From Mayfieldus sp963781495 (GTDB taxonomy: Bacteria > Actinomycetota > Thermoleophilia > Solirubrobacterales > 70-9): 64,000 nt of DNA. Positions 8,831 through 17,429 of this stretch are shown here, piece after piece. Below the pieces are notes generated by a model that saw nothing but the letters and a program-made list of their open reading frames with translations, was not told the origin of the DNA and searched no databases. The stretch is from assembly GCA_963781495.1 (NCBI GenBank), contig CAWAFX010000002.1, forward strand, positions 1,488,001-1,552,000, in the 5' to 3' direction. The stretch's first letter is position 1; each line of letters begins with the position of its first letter. A program made the position numbers and the translations under genes.

Positions 8831-9334
8831 ATGGCCGAGTTGACCAGGGAACTTGAAGCGCGGGGGACTGCCCCGCCACCGTCCTCGGGCGCCCTCACCG
8901 ACCTGCTCCATGCGGACGAGCGGCCGGCGCGCGCCGAGCTGCGGCGCCAGATCGCCCGCCTCGAGGCCGAGCTCGGCGAGCTCTTCACCTCCTCCTTCCC
9001 GCGCGCCGGGATCGCCTACGGGGTCGCTCCCGCCGGCGGGCCGCGCCTGCTCTCGATCGGCGAGCTGGAGCAGGTCCGCGACAAGCTTCTGTCCCGGATC
9101 GCCGACGTCAAGAGCATCATCAGTGACCGCGGCTACGTCGAGGACCGCAATCGCGAGCTGCTGGAGCGGGTGATCGCCGAGCCGCAGCGCTACCACTGGG
9201 TGCGCATCTCCAACGAGGACATCGGCGAGCCCGGCTGCCGCCACTGGCATTCCCGCCCCCGCTACGGGCTGATCGGGATGCTGATGGGCTGGTGGCGGGT
9301 CAAGATCTCCTCCGGCTGCCCATTAGCCACCTGA
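8831..9334 (+). CDS. Conserved unknown with coiled coil and Cys/His/Trp-rich tail
   Basis: 167 residues from an ATG with GAAGGGA upstream. Residues 35-60 and 75-115 are heptad-like helices (LRRQIARLEAELGELF; LEQVRDKLLSRIADVKS). The last 40 residues are strikingly different: a GCRHWHSRP segment, then two glycine-rich turns with consecutive tryptophans (GWWRVKISSGC). The Cys-X-His-X2-His and terminal Cys spacing could bind a metal. I do not recognise a named family. A TAGAAT at 8794-8799 may be its -10. Confidence 0.65.
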   Translation: MAELTRELEARGTAPPPSSGALTDLLHADERPARAELRRQIARLEAELGELFTSSFPRAGIAYGVAPAGGPRLLSIGELEQVRDKLLSRIADVKSIISDRGYVEDRNRELLERVIAEPQRYHWVRISNEDIGEPGCRHWHSRPRYGLIGMLMGWWRVKISSGCPLAT

Positions 9335-9346
9335 CAACCGGCGGCT

Positions 9347-9844
9347 ATGGCTAAGAAGCGGCGCAAGCGCCGTCCTCAGCGCCCCGTGCCGGCCCCGAAG
9401 CAGCGCAAGCCGGTCGAGCCCGCCGCGCGGCGGACGGCTCGCGACGAGGCGCCACAGGCCCCCTGGGGCTCCTTCCCGCTCACCGAGCTGGCGATCCTCG
9501 TCGGCCTGGTGATGCTGGTCGTCGGGTTCGCCCGCGCCGGCACCGGCGGGACGCTGATGATCGCGGTCGGGATCACCCTCGCGGCGCTGGGCGGGCTCGA
9601 GCTGGCGATCCGCGAGCACTTCGCCGGCTACCGCTCGCACAGCGCCCTGCTGGCCATGGCCTGTGCGGTGCTCAGCGCCGGGCTCGGCTTCACGCTCGGG
9701 ATCGTCGCCTTCGGCTCGGTGATTGCGGTGATCCCGGTCGCGGTCGGCGCCGTCGTCTTCGTTCCCGCCTTCCTCTGGCTGCGCGGCGCCTTCAAACGCG
9801 CCTCAGGCGGCCTCTCCTTCCGGATCGGCCGCCTGAGGGGCTGA
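9347..9844 (+). CDS. Four-helix membrane protein with a basic N-terminus
   Basis: 165 residues. The first 30 are Lys/Arg/Pro-rich (KKRRKRRPQRPVPAPKQRK), followed by four hydrophobic segments at about 43-62, 66-85, 100-122 and 125-147. No catalytic or transport motif is visible. The start is an ATG 12 bases after the previous stop with only a weak GGCGG upstream, so it is probably cotranscribed with the coiled-coil gene. Function unknown. Confidence 0.6.
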   Translation: MAKKRRKRRPQRPVPAPKQRKPVEPAARRTARDEAPQAPWGSFPLTELAILVGLVMLVVGFARAGTGGTLMIAVGITLAALGGLELAIREHFAGYRSHSALLAMACAVLSAGLGFTLGIVAFGSVIAVIPVAVGAVVFVPAFLWLRGAFKRASGGLSFRIGRLRG

Positions 9845-9862
9845 GTGGATGAGGCGAAAGAG

Positions 9863-10219
9863 CTAGACGAAGACGGTCCTCTGGCCGCTCTTGGCCTCCA
9901 GTTCGCCGGAGAGCAGCTGGCGCTGGCGCTCGGTCAGCGTGCCGAGGCGCTTGTTCTCCGAGAGGGCGAGGGCGAGCAGGAACTTGCGCGAGCGGGTTCG
10001 CCCCCAGCGCCGCTGGCTGGTCAGCAGCTCGGCCAGGGTCATGCTCTCGGTCTCCCAGGGGCACTCACGGATCACTTCTGCGGCGTCGAGATCGCCGCGG
10101 GCGATGTTGCGCTTCAGGGCGGCACGGGCCAGCCGAACCTTGTTGGCGTGCTCCAGGGCCTGCATGTGCTGGGGGGCAGAGGAAGGGTGAGCAGGGGCGA
10201 TCGTCGATACAGCGTCCAC
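9863..10219 (-). CDS. mihF: Actinobacterial integration host factor (mIHF)
   Basis: 118 residues from the GTG at 10219, chosen because AGGGAGGAG lies five bases upstream. After about 20 residues it matches the mIHF pattern: ANKVRLARAALKRNIARGDL, then TESMTLAELLTSQRRWGRTRSRKFL where known mIHFs have the helix-turn-helix-like DNA-binding segment, then a basic C-terminal helix. mIHF is a small nucleoid-associated DNA-bending protein specific to actinobacteria and needed for phage integration and chromosome organisation. The gene stands alone, with its own promoter and a leader of roughly 120 bases. Confidence 0.88.
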   Translation of the reverse strand: MDAVSTIAPAHPSSAPQHMQALEHANKVRLARAALKRNIARGDLDAAEVIRECPWETESMTLAELLTSQRRWGRTRSRKFLLALALSENKRLGTLTERQRQLLSGELEAKSGQRTVFV

Positions 10220-10344
10220 GAAGACTCCTCCCTTTGAGGGTGGGTTGGGGATCTCTCTCAGCGCCGATCCGTTTCGGCCTCGTGCCGGGGGCGTCGAATG
10301 ACTGGGCTTCATTAACGCCCCTGCCCCGGTGCGGCGCGGGGGGC

Positions 10345-10374
10345 AACCTATGGGGTCGCGGCCCCGAGCGTCAA
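10345..10374 (-). promoter_or_regulatory. mIHF promoter (TTGACG-18-TAGGTT)
   Basis: On the minus strand, TTGACG (10374-10369) and TAGGTT (10350-10345) are separated by 18 bases, a good vegetative promoter. Transcription would start near 10338, leaving a leader of about 118 bases before the GTG. Confidence 0.65.
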
Positions 10375-10441
10375 CCCGATTCGCCCCCCGCCAGCCGGAG
10401 TCGTTCGCTAAGAGCAACCTTTTCGTGCGCCCCCTTAGCTA

Positions 10442-10455
10442 GTCCAATATTGGAC
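10442..10455. promoter_or_regulatory. Perfect 14-bp AT-rich palindrome (possible operator)
   Basis: GTCCAATATTGGAC reads the same on both strands and stands out in very GC-rich surroundings. It lies about 70 bases upstream of the mIHF -35, where an activator or the protein itself could bind. No known family of sites is recognised. Confidence 0.45.
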
Positions 10456-10571
10456 AAGCTGAAACTACCCCCGGTGGGGGATGCGGAGGCCGATCGGGCT
10501 CCAACTTTTGTCTACCCGGTGCCGCTCGGAACCGCCTCGGCGACACCGGAGCGACCGTCGCTGGGGGGCGG

Positions 10572-11828
10572 CTAGGCGCGCGGCAGGTCGGGAAAGCCGG
10601 CGATCACGCGCTCGATCGTCGCCAGGGCGGCGTCGAGATGCTCGCGCTCGTGGGTGGCCATGAGGCTGGTCCGCAGCAGCGCCCCGCCGGGCGGGACGGC
10701 GGGGTGGATCGCGACGTTGGTGTAGACGCCTGAGTCGAAGAGCGCCTTCCAGAGCAGCACCGCCTGCCAGTCGTCTCCGACCACCACCGGGACCACAGGA
10801 GTTGTGACGATGCGCCCGTCTGGAAGCGCTCCCGGCTCGACCACCCGCAGCCCGAGGCCCCGCAGGCCCTCGCGCAGGTACTCGGCGTTGCCGAGCAGGC
10901 GCTCCAACAGCTGCGGGCCCTCGGAGCGGATTATCCGCAGGGCCGCCAGCGCGGCGCCGACCGAGGCCGGCACCCCCGAGGCGCTGAAGATGAACGAGCG
11001 CGAGGAGAAGCGCAGGTACTCGATCACCTCCGACGACCCGGCGATGAAGCCACCGCAGGAGGCAAGGCTCTTGGAGAACGTCCCCATCCGCAGGTCGACC
11101 TCGTCCTCGAGCCCGAACAGCTCGCAGACGCCGGCTCCGCGGGCGCCGAGCACGCCGACGCCGTGCGCCTCGTCGACCATAAGCCGCGCCCCGTGGCGGC
11201 GGCAGAGCTCGACGATCGCCGGCAGGTCGCAGACGTCGCCCTCCATCGAGAAGACGCCGTCGACGACCACCAGCACCCCGCCGCCGTCCTCGCCCGAGCG
11301 CTCGAGCATCGTCTCCAGCTTGTCCATCCGGTTGTGGCGGAAGGGCCGCAGCCTGGCGCCGGCGAGGCGGCAGCCGTCGAGGATCGAGGCGTGGTCGCCG
11401 GAGTCGCAGATCACCGTGTCGCCGGGGGCGAGGATCGTGCCGATGCAGCCGAGGTTGGCCTGGTAGCCGGTGGTGAAGACGATCGCGTCCTCGGTGCCCA
11501 TCCACTCGGCAAGCTCGCTTTCGAGCTCGAGGTGCAGCGGCGTGGTGCCGTTGAGCAGGCGCGAGCCGGTGAGCCCGGTCCCGTAGGTCTCCAGCGCGTC
11601 TCGCGCGGCCTGCTTTACGCGCTCGTCCCCGGTCAGGCCGAGGTAGTTGTTGGAGCCGAGCATGATCGTCTTCCGGCCCTCCATCTCGACCACCGGCCCG
11701 GCCGCCGACTCCAGCAGCCGGAAGTAGGGCAGGAGGTCGTTCTCGCGCGCTGCCTGCAGCTGGTCGCGGCGTTCGTGCTCGCGCACCTTCGCGAAGACGT
11801 CGATCCGCGAGTGCGTCGACTCGGCCAT
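10572..11828 (-). CDS. Alpha-oxoamine synthase, serine palmitoyltransferase-like
   Basis: 418 residues from the ATG at 11828. Fold-type I PLP enzyme of the AONS/KBL/SPT family: HASILDG with His146 stacking on PLP, DEAHGVG (Asp219, His222) and GTFSKSLAS with the PLP lysine Lys253. YGTGLTGSRLLNGTTPLHLELE resembles the substrate loop of bacterial SPTs more than the SGG-type loop of BioF, and the roughly 45-residue N-terminal extension also suits SPT. The reaction would be acyl-thioester plus an amino acid giving a 3-ketoamine. No bio or threonine-degradation genes adjoin it; it is divergent from a GNAT-fold gene. BioF or Kbl activity cannot be excluded. Confidence 0.82.
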   Translation of the reverse strand: MAESTHSRIDVFAKVREHERRDQLQAARENDLLPYFRLLESAAGPVVEMEGRKTIMLGSNNYLGLTGDERVKQAARDALETYGTGLTGSRLLNGTTPLHLELESELAEWMGTEDAIVFTTGYQANLGCIGTILAPGDTVICDSGDHASILDGCRLAGARLRPFRHNRMDKLETMLERSGEDGGGVLVVVDGVFSMEGDVCDLPAIVELCRRHGARLMVDEAHGVGVLGARGAGVCELFGLEDEVDLRMGTFSKSLASCGGFIAGSSEVIEYLRFSSRSFIFSASGVPASVGAALAALRIIRSEGPQLLERLLGNAEYLREGLRGLGLRVVEPGALPDGRIVTTPVVPVVVGDDWQAVLLWKALFDSGVYTNVAIHPAVPPGGALLRTSLMATHEREHLDAALATIERVIAGFPDLPRA

Positions 11829-11852
11829 GCGGGGAGTCTGGCAGCCGGGGTT

Positions 11853-11862
11853 CCTATACGTT
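11853..11862. promoter_or_regulatory. Overlapping divergent -10 elements for the AOS and GNAT genes
   Basis: TATAGG on minus (11858-11853, 24 bases before the ATG at 11828) and TACGTT on plus (11857-11862, six bases before the GTG at 11869) share the same bases. The two genes are 40 bases apart, so their transcription is probably linked or mutually exclusive. Confidence 0.5.
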
Positions 11863-11868
11863 CCGCCA

Positions 11869-13017
11869 GTGGCGTTGACGGTCAAGCCCGTGCAGGGCAA
11901 GCGCGAGCTGAAGCGCTTCGTCAAGCTGCCCTTCGCCCTGCACCGCGACCAGCCGCAGTGGGTGCCGCCGCTGATCTTCGAGCGGATGCAGTTCCTCGAC
12001 CGCTCCAAGAACCCCTACTTCGAGCATGCCGAGGCCGAGTACTTCCTCGCCGAGCGCGACGGTGAGCCGGTTGGCCGCATCACGGCCCAGATCGACCAGC
12101 GCTGGGACGAGTTCCAGGGCGGCAACGACGGCATGTTCGGCTTCTTCGAGAGCACCGACGACCCGGAGGTCGCCGCGGCCCTGCTCGACACGGCCACCGG
12201 CTGGCTCGCCGAGCGCGGGCGCCAGCGGGTGATCGGGCCGATGGACTTCACGACCAACGACGAGATCGGGATCCTGGTCGAGGGCTATGAGCTGCGGCCG
12301 ATGATCCTTCAGCCCTGGCACCCGCCCTACTACCGGACGCTGATGGAGGGCCAGGGCTTCAGCAAGGCGATGGACCTCTGGATGTGGTGGCTGGAGCTCG
12401 GCAAGCTGAAGCAGGGCTCGGAGTTTCACCCGATGATCCACGCCGCCGCCGAAAAGGTCTCCAGCGAGCACGGGATCACGATTCGCAACATGCGCAAGCG
12501 CGACCTCCGCAACGAGGTGCGCCGCTTCATGGACGTCTACAACGAGGCCTGGGGCGACAACTGGGGCTTCGTCCCGATCACCGAGGCCGAGTGCAGCTTC
12601 CAGGCCAAGAACCTGAAGCCGATCCTCGAAGAGCGCTGGACCTTCATCGCCGAGCGCGACGGCGAGGTGCTGGGGGCTGCGCTGACGCTGCCGGACATAA
12701 ACCAGGCCCTGGCGAAGCTCAACGGTCGCCTGCTGCCCTTCGGCTGGCTGCGCTTCCTGCTCGCGCAGCGAAAGATCGACAACGTGCGCGTCTTCGCCCT
12801 CGGCGTCCGGCCCGAGTACCAGCACACCGGGATCGCCGCCGCCTTTTACATCCGCCACCTCGAGGAAGCCGACCCGGATCGCGTCTACGGCGGCGAGACC
12901 GGCTGGATCCTCGAGGTCAACGAGCCGATGAACCGGGCGATGGAGGGGATGGGCGGCAAGGTGATCAAGAAGTACCGCCTGTTCGAGAAGAGCCTGCAGC
13001 CGGCGAGCGGCGGGTAA
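11869..13017 (+). CDS. GNAT-fold acyltransferase-like protein, candidate bacterial ceramide synthase partner
   Basis: 382 residues from a GTG placed six bases after a TACGTT -10 element. The N-terminal half has the motif set of a large uncharacterised GNAT-like family: FVKLPFALHRDQPQWVPPLI, then NPYFEHAEAEYFLAERDGE and a GPMDFTTNDEIGILVEGYE segment. Near the C-terminus VRPEYQHTGIAAAFYI is a GNAT motif A for the CoA pyrophosphate. Such proteins are twice the length of typical GNATs. Bacterial ceramide synthases are reported as acyl-CoA N-acyltransferase-like proteins encoded near SPT genes; the divergent SPT-like neighbour makes that role attractive but unproven. Confidence 0.75.
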   Translation: MALTVKPVQGKRELKRFVKLPFALHRDQPQWVPPLIFERMQFLDRSKNPYFEHAEAEYFLAERDGEPVGRITAQIDQRWDEFQGGNDGMFGFFESTDDPEVAAALLDTATGWLAERGRQRVIGPMDFTTNDEIGILVEGYELRPMILQPWHPPYYRTLMEGQGFSKAMDLWMWWLELGKLKQGSEFHPMIHAAAEKVSSEHGITIRNMRKRDLRNEVRRFMDVYNEAWGDNWGFVPITEAECSFQAKNLKPILEERWTFIAERDGEVLGAALTLPDINQALAKLNGRLLPFGWLRFLLAQRKIDNVRVFALGVRPEYQHTGIAAAFYIRHLEEADPDRVYGGETGWILEVNEPMNRAMEGMGGKVIKKYRLFEKSLQPASGG

Positions 13018-13072
13018 GCCGCAACGTGCGCAAATAGCGCCGCTTCGGCCTCGGCTCGGCCGATGCCGGCTC

Positions 13073-13078
13073 TAGACT
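13073..13078 (+). promoter_or_regulatory. -10 element (TAGACT), leaderless promoter
   Basis: TAGACT, seven bases, then the GTG at 13086, with no Shine-Dalgarno sequence. Confidence 0.55.
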
Positions 13079-13085
13079 GCGACTC

Positions 13086-13394
13086 GTGCCACGGGCAGAC
13101 CTGGAAGCAGAGGTGATCTCCGAGGAGGACGCCGAGCCGGCCTCCGAAGAGCAGGTCCGGCCGCTGCCGCTGCCCTACTCGCAGCCCGCGGCGCCCGCCC
13201 TGCGCGAGGTCAAGACGGCGGCGATCGCCGCCGCCGGAGGCGCACTTGCCGGGGTCGCGACGGTTGCCGCGGTGCGCGCGGTCTCCAGCTCCGCGGTCCG
13301 CAAGCGCCCCCAGAGGCGCCTGATCGGCCGCAGCGAGCGCCCCGTCGTCGCCAGCCGCTCGTTTTTGATCGACGTTCACCTGCTCGGCAGGTGA
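13086..13394 (+). CDS. Small single-pass membrane protein
   Basis: 102 residues from a GTG. The first 40 residues are acidic (EAEVISEEDAEPASEEQ), followed by one alanine-rich membrane helix (about 46-66) and a basic tail. No family recognised. Its stop overlaps the glycosylase start (GTGA), so the two are translationally coupled, though a functional link is not obvious. Confidence 0.55.
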   Translation: MPRADLEAEVISEEDAEPASEEQVRPLPLPYSQPAAPALREVKTAAIAAAGGALAGVATVAAVRAVSSSAVRKRPQRRLIGRSERPVVASRSFLIDVHLLGR

Positions 13395-14407
13395 GACCCG
13401 GCAACTGGGGGGCGCCGCACCAGCCCCTGGCGGCGCAGGGCGTCGAGCCGCTGACGGTCGAAGTGCGGCCTCCCTGGCCGTTCCGGCTGCCGCGCGGCAG
13501 CGGCGGTGACGGCACCGCCTCGACCCGGGGCGGAATCCTCTGCCGCCTGCTGCACGTCGCCGAGCGCCCGGTCCTGGTCCGCTCCTGGCAGCCTCAGCGC
13601 CAGCGGGTGTTCCTGCGCGCCGACGCGCTCGCCCCCGGCGCGGTCAATTACCCGCCCGTCGCCGGCCAGCCGGCTCCCGGCGAGGCGGCGAACGTCGAGC
13701 ACCTGGAGCTGGCGATCGAGCGGATGCGCTTCGCGATCGGAGTCGACGACGACCTGAGCGAATTCCGCCGGCAGGTTCGCGGCGACCGGATGCTGGAGCC
13801 GCTGCTGCGCCGCTTCCCCGACCTGCGGCCGCGCCGCCGCCCCTGGCCCTGGGAGGCGTTCGCCTGGGCGGTGACCAAGCAGCTGATCGAGAGCGGGCGG
13901 GCGGCGGCGATCCAGCGCCGCATCGTGCGCCGCTGGGGGCCGTACATCGGCGCCGGCCGGACGGCGCTTCGCGACGTGCCCTGCGCCGCGGTGATCGCCG
14001 GGCGCTCCCCGGCCGAGCTCGAGGCGACCGACCTCTCCGGCGGCCGCGCGGTCGCCCTGCGCCGCGCCGCCGCCCAGGTGGCGGCGGGCCGCTGTCCGCT
14101 CGCCGAACCCGCTGCCGACCGGCGCCTCTGGACGATCGCCGGGATCGGCCCCTGGACTACCCAGTGCCTGGGGCTCTACGGCCGCGGCGAGCCCGACTCG
14201 CTGCCCGCCGGAGACCTCGGCTACATCAAGCTGGTCGGCCACCTGGCCGGCGAGGGCCGCCGGGCCACGGTCGAGGAGGTGGAGCGCTTCTACGCGCCCT
14301 ACGCGCCGTTCCGCGGCCTGGCCGGCGAGTTCACGCTGCGCGGCCTGCACGGCCTCGTCGCCCAGGGCCCGCCGCTGCGCCTGGCGCCGGATCCCCTGGC
14401 CGCCTGA
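13391..14407 (+). CDS. DNA-3-methyladenine glycosylase II (AlkA-like)
   Basis: 338 residues, GTG start coupled to the previous gene. The N-terminal ~110 residues form the AlkA-type domain; residues 150-330 are the HhH-GPD fold. The helix-hairpin-helix reads LWTIAGIGPWTTQCL (247-260), followed by the catalytic aspartate in PAGDLGYIK (Asp275), aligned with AlkA Asp238. The enzyme removes alkylated purines such as 3-methyladenine to start base-excision repair. No iron-sulphur cysteines are present, as expected for AlkA. Confidence 0.88.
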   Translation: MRPGNWGAPHQPLAAQGVEPLTVEVRPPWPFRLPRGSGGDGTASTRGGILCRLLHVAERPVLVRSWQPQRQRVFLRADALAPGAVNYPPVAGQPAPGEAANVEHLELAIERMRFAIGVDDDLSEFRRQVRGDRMLEPLLRRFPDLRPRRRPWPWEAFAWAVTKQLIESGRAAAIQRRIVRRWGPYIGAGRTALRDVPCAAVIAGRSPAELEATDLSGGRAVALRRAAAQVAAGRCPLAEPAADRRLWTIAGIGPWTTQCLGLYGRGEPDSLPAGDLGYIKLVGHLAGEGRRATVEEVERFYAPYAPFRGLAGEFTLRGLHGLVAQGPPLRLAPDPLAA

Positions 14408-14638
14408 GCCCCCTCGGCGCCCCCGCCTGCAAGCGCGGTCCCAGAACCATGCCTACGTACATGCGGCCAGGCGGCGGTTTGGGCGTCGCCGGGCGGTCGA
14501 TATTGCGAAAGGACGGATTTCCCCGCTCTGCGTGGAAGAACGAACCTTGGCCGTGAGCCGATTCGCAGACTTCGCAACCCCCGCACGCACGCCTGCGCCG
14601 CAGGCGGCGGTCCGCGTGCGCCCTCGAGGGGTCCGACG

Positions 14639-17407
14639 ATGACCGCACCCGGCTGGTCGACCCAGCAGCTGGCCGAGTTCCTCGAGGCCCTGGCCTCGGT
14701 CGGCGACCCGGTCACCGCCCGCCGCGCCGCGGTCGGCCGGGTCGCCCAGGCGCTCGACGCTCAGCTGGCGGCGATCGTCAGCGACGACGGGATCGAGATG
14801 TCGGTCGGTCTCGAGCCCGGGCAGGTATCCGCCGCCGCCCTGGGGGCGATCCGCGCGGGGCGATCGAAGACGATCGAGGTGCCCGGGCTCGGCTCCTGCA
14901 TGGCGCTGTCGATCCAGATCCGCGGCGACCAGGACGCCTCGCTTGTCGTCGCCCGCACCGGACAGGACCGGTTCAGCAGCGAGGAGCTCAACGTCGCCCG
15001 CGGGCTCGCCCACGCGCTGGCGATGGCCGAGCGGCTGCTCGAGGGCCGCGACGAGGAGCGGACGCTGCGCGAGAACAGCGAGCAGGAAGCCCGCGAACGC
15101 GCGGCCGCGGAGGCCAATTACCGCTCGCTGGTCGAACGCCTGCCGGCGATCGTCTACAGCGCCGAGGCCGGGGAAAACGGCCGCTGGACTTACGTCAGTC
15201 CCCAGATCGAGCAGATTCTCGGCTTCAGCCCCGAGGAGTGGATGGCCGATCCCGGACTGTGGGCGAAGCAGATCCACCCGGACGATCGCGAGCGCGCCAT
15301 CTCGGCCGAGAACGAGGTGACGCTCGCTTCCTCACCCAACCCGCCGCCGCTCGACTACCGGATGTTGAGCCGCGACGGTCGCGAGGTATGGATCCTCGAC
15401 GAGGGTGTGCTCGAGTACGGCGAGGACGGCAAGGCGCTGCTGCACGGAATCCTCTACGACATCACCGAGCGCAAGCGGGTCGAGGGCGAGGTTGAGCGCC
15501 AGGCCGCCCAGCAGGCGGCGATCGCGCAGCTGGGCGAGCGGGCGCTGAAGGGGGCCGAGGTGCAGGCACTGATGGAGGACGCGGCTTCGTTCCTGGTCAC
15601 CGGCGATGACGACGTCGCCGAGAGCTGCGTCTGGGAGTTCGAGGGCGACGATGGCAGCCTGGCCCTGCGCGCCTGTGCCGGATCCAAGCAGCTGACGGCG
15701 GGCTCGATCGCGGTCGGCGGCGACTCGGCACCGGGTCTGGCGCTGGTCTCCGGCGAGGTGGTCAGCGTCCGCGACTGGACCACCGAGGAGCGCTTCCAGA
15801 TCCCCTCCGATCTCGCCGAGCTGGGGATCAAGAGCACGATCGCGCTGACGATCGAGGGCGGCGAACAGCCGCTCGGCGTGCTCGAGGTCCACTCCAGGCG
15901 CCCCGACGCCTTCAGCTCCCAGGACCTTCACTTCGCGCAGTCGGCAGCCAACGTGCTCGCGCACGCGATCGAGCGCCGCGAGGCCGGCGAGGCGATCCGC
16001 CACGGCTCCCTGCACGACCACGTGACCGGGCTTCCCAACCGGGCCCTGTTCGTCAACAAGCTCGAGCACGCGCTCGCGGCCGCCAAGGGGCGCGAGACGC
16101 CGCTGGGGGTCTTCTTCTGCGATCTCGACCACTTCAAGGTGATCAACGACAGCCTCGGCCACGAGGGTGGCGACGAGGTGCTGAAGGGGGTCGTCCCGCG
16201 CCTGCGCCGGCAGCTGCGATCGGTCGACACCGTCGCCCGCTTCGGCGGCGACGAGTTCGCGATCCTGGTCGAGGAGGTCGTCGACGACACCGAGGCCACG
16301 AGGATCGCCGAGCGCATCACCTCCGCCTTCCGCGAGCCGTTCACGGTCGGGGGACTGGAGCAGCATCTGACCGCGAGCGTCGGCATCGCCGTCTCGCAGG
16401 CGGCCGACGCCGACGCCGAGTCGCTGATCCGCGACGCCCACGCGGCGATGTACCGGGCCAAGGACCGCGGCCGCAACCGGGCCGAGCCCTTCGACCAGGA
16501 GATGCGCTCCAAGGCGGTGCGCCGGCTGCAGATGGAGAGCGAGCTACGGCGGGCGTTCGAGAACGAGCAGCTGTCGCTGCACTACCAGCCGATCGTCGCC
16601 CTCGGCAGCGGCGAGATCCTCGCCCTCGAGGCCCTGCTTCGCTGGCAGCACCCCGAGCGCGGGATGATCGGACCGACGGAATTCATCCCGGTCGCCGAGG
16701 AGAGCGGGCTGATCCACCCGATCGGCCGCTGGGCGATCGAGCGCGCCTGCCAACAGAGCATCGCCTGGCATCACCTGCGGCCCGACGCGCGGCCGATCGA
16801 CATCACCGTCAACCTCTCGGCCCGCCAGTTCGCCCACCGCGAGCTGCCCGACGTGGTCGCCAACATCCTCGAGCGCACGGGGTTGGACTCGGTCCACCTC
16901 AAGTGCGAGATCACCGAGAGCGTGCTGGTCGAGAAGTCGGGGGCCGCGGACGAGATCCTGCGCGAGCTCAGCCATCTCGGCGTGCAGCTCATCCTCGATG
17001 ACTTCGGGACCGGCTACTCCTCGCTCGCCTACCTCGACCGTTTCCCGCTCGACGCGATCAAGATCGACCGCTCCTTCATCGAGGGCCTCGGCATCGAGGC
17101 CGAGCGCTCGGCGATCGTCGAGGCGATCATCGGCCTCGCCCGCGCCCTCGGGCTCCGGGCGATCGCCGAGGGAGTCGAGAACGAGGTTCAGCTGGCCGAG
17201 CTGCGGCGGCTCGGATGCGGCTACGCGCAGGGGTTCCTGTTCGCCGGACCGCTGCAGGTCGCCGACATGACGGCGCTGCTGGAGCGCGCGGTGTCTGGCT
17301 CCCCGTTCAGCCTCGTGCCGCCCAGCAGCACGATCGCTCCGGGCGACATCGAACCGCTGCTGGCCAGCGAGCGCCGCGCCCGGCAGGTCCAGGATCCGAG
17401 CGAGTAG
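14639..17407 (+). CDS. GAF-PAS-GAF-GGDEF-EAL cyclic-di-GMP turnover protein
   Basis: 922 residues, ATG with GAGGGG six bases upstream. Order: GAF-like (1-135), PAS (158-278, ending in LYDITERKR), GAF (290-445), GGDEF (450-615), EAL (630-880). The GGDEF motif is intact (FGGDEF, 535-540), as is the RSVD inhibitory site (527-530) five residues before it. The EAL domain keeps EALLRW (Glu664), DDFGTGYSS (787-795) and KID (Lys808). Both cyclase and phosphodiesterase activities therefore look possible. There is no membrane segment, so it should sense cytoplasmic ligands. It is transcribed alone after a 231-base gap in which I see no other feature. Confidence 0.95.
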   Translation: MTAPGWSTQQLAEFLEALASVGDPVTARRAAVGRVAQALDAQLAAIVSDDGIEMSVGLEPGQVSAAALGAIRAGRSKTIEVPGLGSCMALSIQIRGDQDASLVVARTGQDRFSSEELNVARGLAHALAMAERLLEGRDEERTLRENSEQEARERAAAEANYRSLVERLPAIVYSAEAGENGRWTYVSPQIEQILGFSPEEWMADPGLWAKQIHPDDRERAISAENEVTLASSPNPPPLDYRMLSRDGREVWILDEGVLEYGEDGKALLHGILYDITERKRVEGEVERQAAQQAAIAQLGERALKGAEVQALMEDAASFLVTGDDDVAESCVWEFEGDDGSLALRACAGSKQLTAGSIAVGGDSAPGLALVSGEVVSVRDWTTEERFQIPSDLAELGIKSTIALTIEGGEQPLGVLEVHSRRPDAFSSQDLHFAQSAANVLAHAIERREAGEAIRHGSLHDHVTGLPNRALFVNKLEHALAAAKGRETPLGVFFCDLDHFKVINDSLGHEGGDEVLKGVVPRLRRQLRSVDTVARFGGDEFAILVEEVVDDTEATRIAERITSAFREPFTVGGLEQHLTASVGIAVSQAADADAESLIRDAHAAMYRAKDRGRNRAEPFDQEMRSKAVRRLQMESELRRAFENEQLSLHYQPIVALGSGEILALEALLRWQHPERGMIGPTEFIPVAEESGLIHPIGRWAIERACQQSIAWHHLRPDARPIDITVNLSARQFAHRELPDVVANILERTGLDSVHLKCEITESVLVEKSGAADEILRELSHLGVQLILDDFGTGYSSLAYLDRFPLDAIKIDRSFIEGLGIEAERSAIVEAIIGLARALGLRAIAEGVENEVQLAELRRLGCGYAQGFLFAGPLQVADMTALLERAVSGSPFSLVPPSSTIAPGDIEPLLASERRARQVQDPSE

Positions 17408-17413
17408 CCCGAG

Positions 17414-17429
17414 CCCCGGTCAGCCGGGG
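17414..17429. terminator. Hairpin between convergent genes
   Basis: CCCCGG, four-base loop, CCGGGG between the EAL gene and the end of the ABC binding-protein gene. The stem is good but there is no clear T-run, so termination is uncertain. Confidence 0.3.

Larger units (their letters stand above)
10220..10571. other. Non-coding region upstream of mIHF
   Basis: About 350 bases with no credible gene. It holds, reading on the minus strand, an AT-rich palindrome, a strong promoter and the mIHF leader. A short CCCCC/GGGGG hairpin at 10468-10480 has no T-run and is not a convincing terminator. Confidence 0.6.

Noticed and set aside
10468..10480. Terminator hairpin CCCCC/GGGGG
   Set aside because: Five-base stem with no T-run on either strand.
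14408..14638. c-di-GMP riboswitch before the GGDEF-EAL gene
   Set aside because: The conserved GEMM blocks are not present; only GC-rich hairpins are seen.
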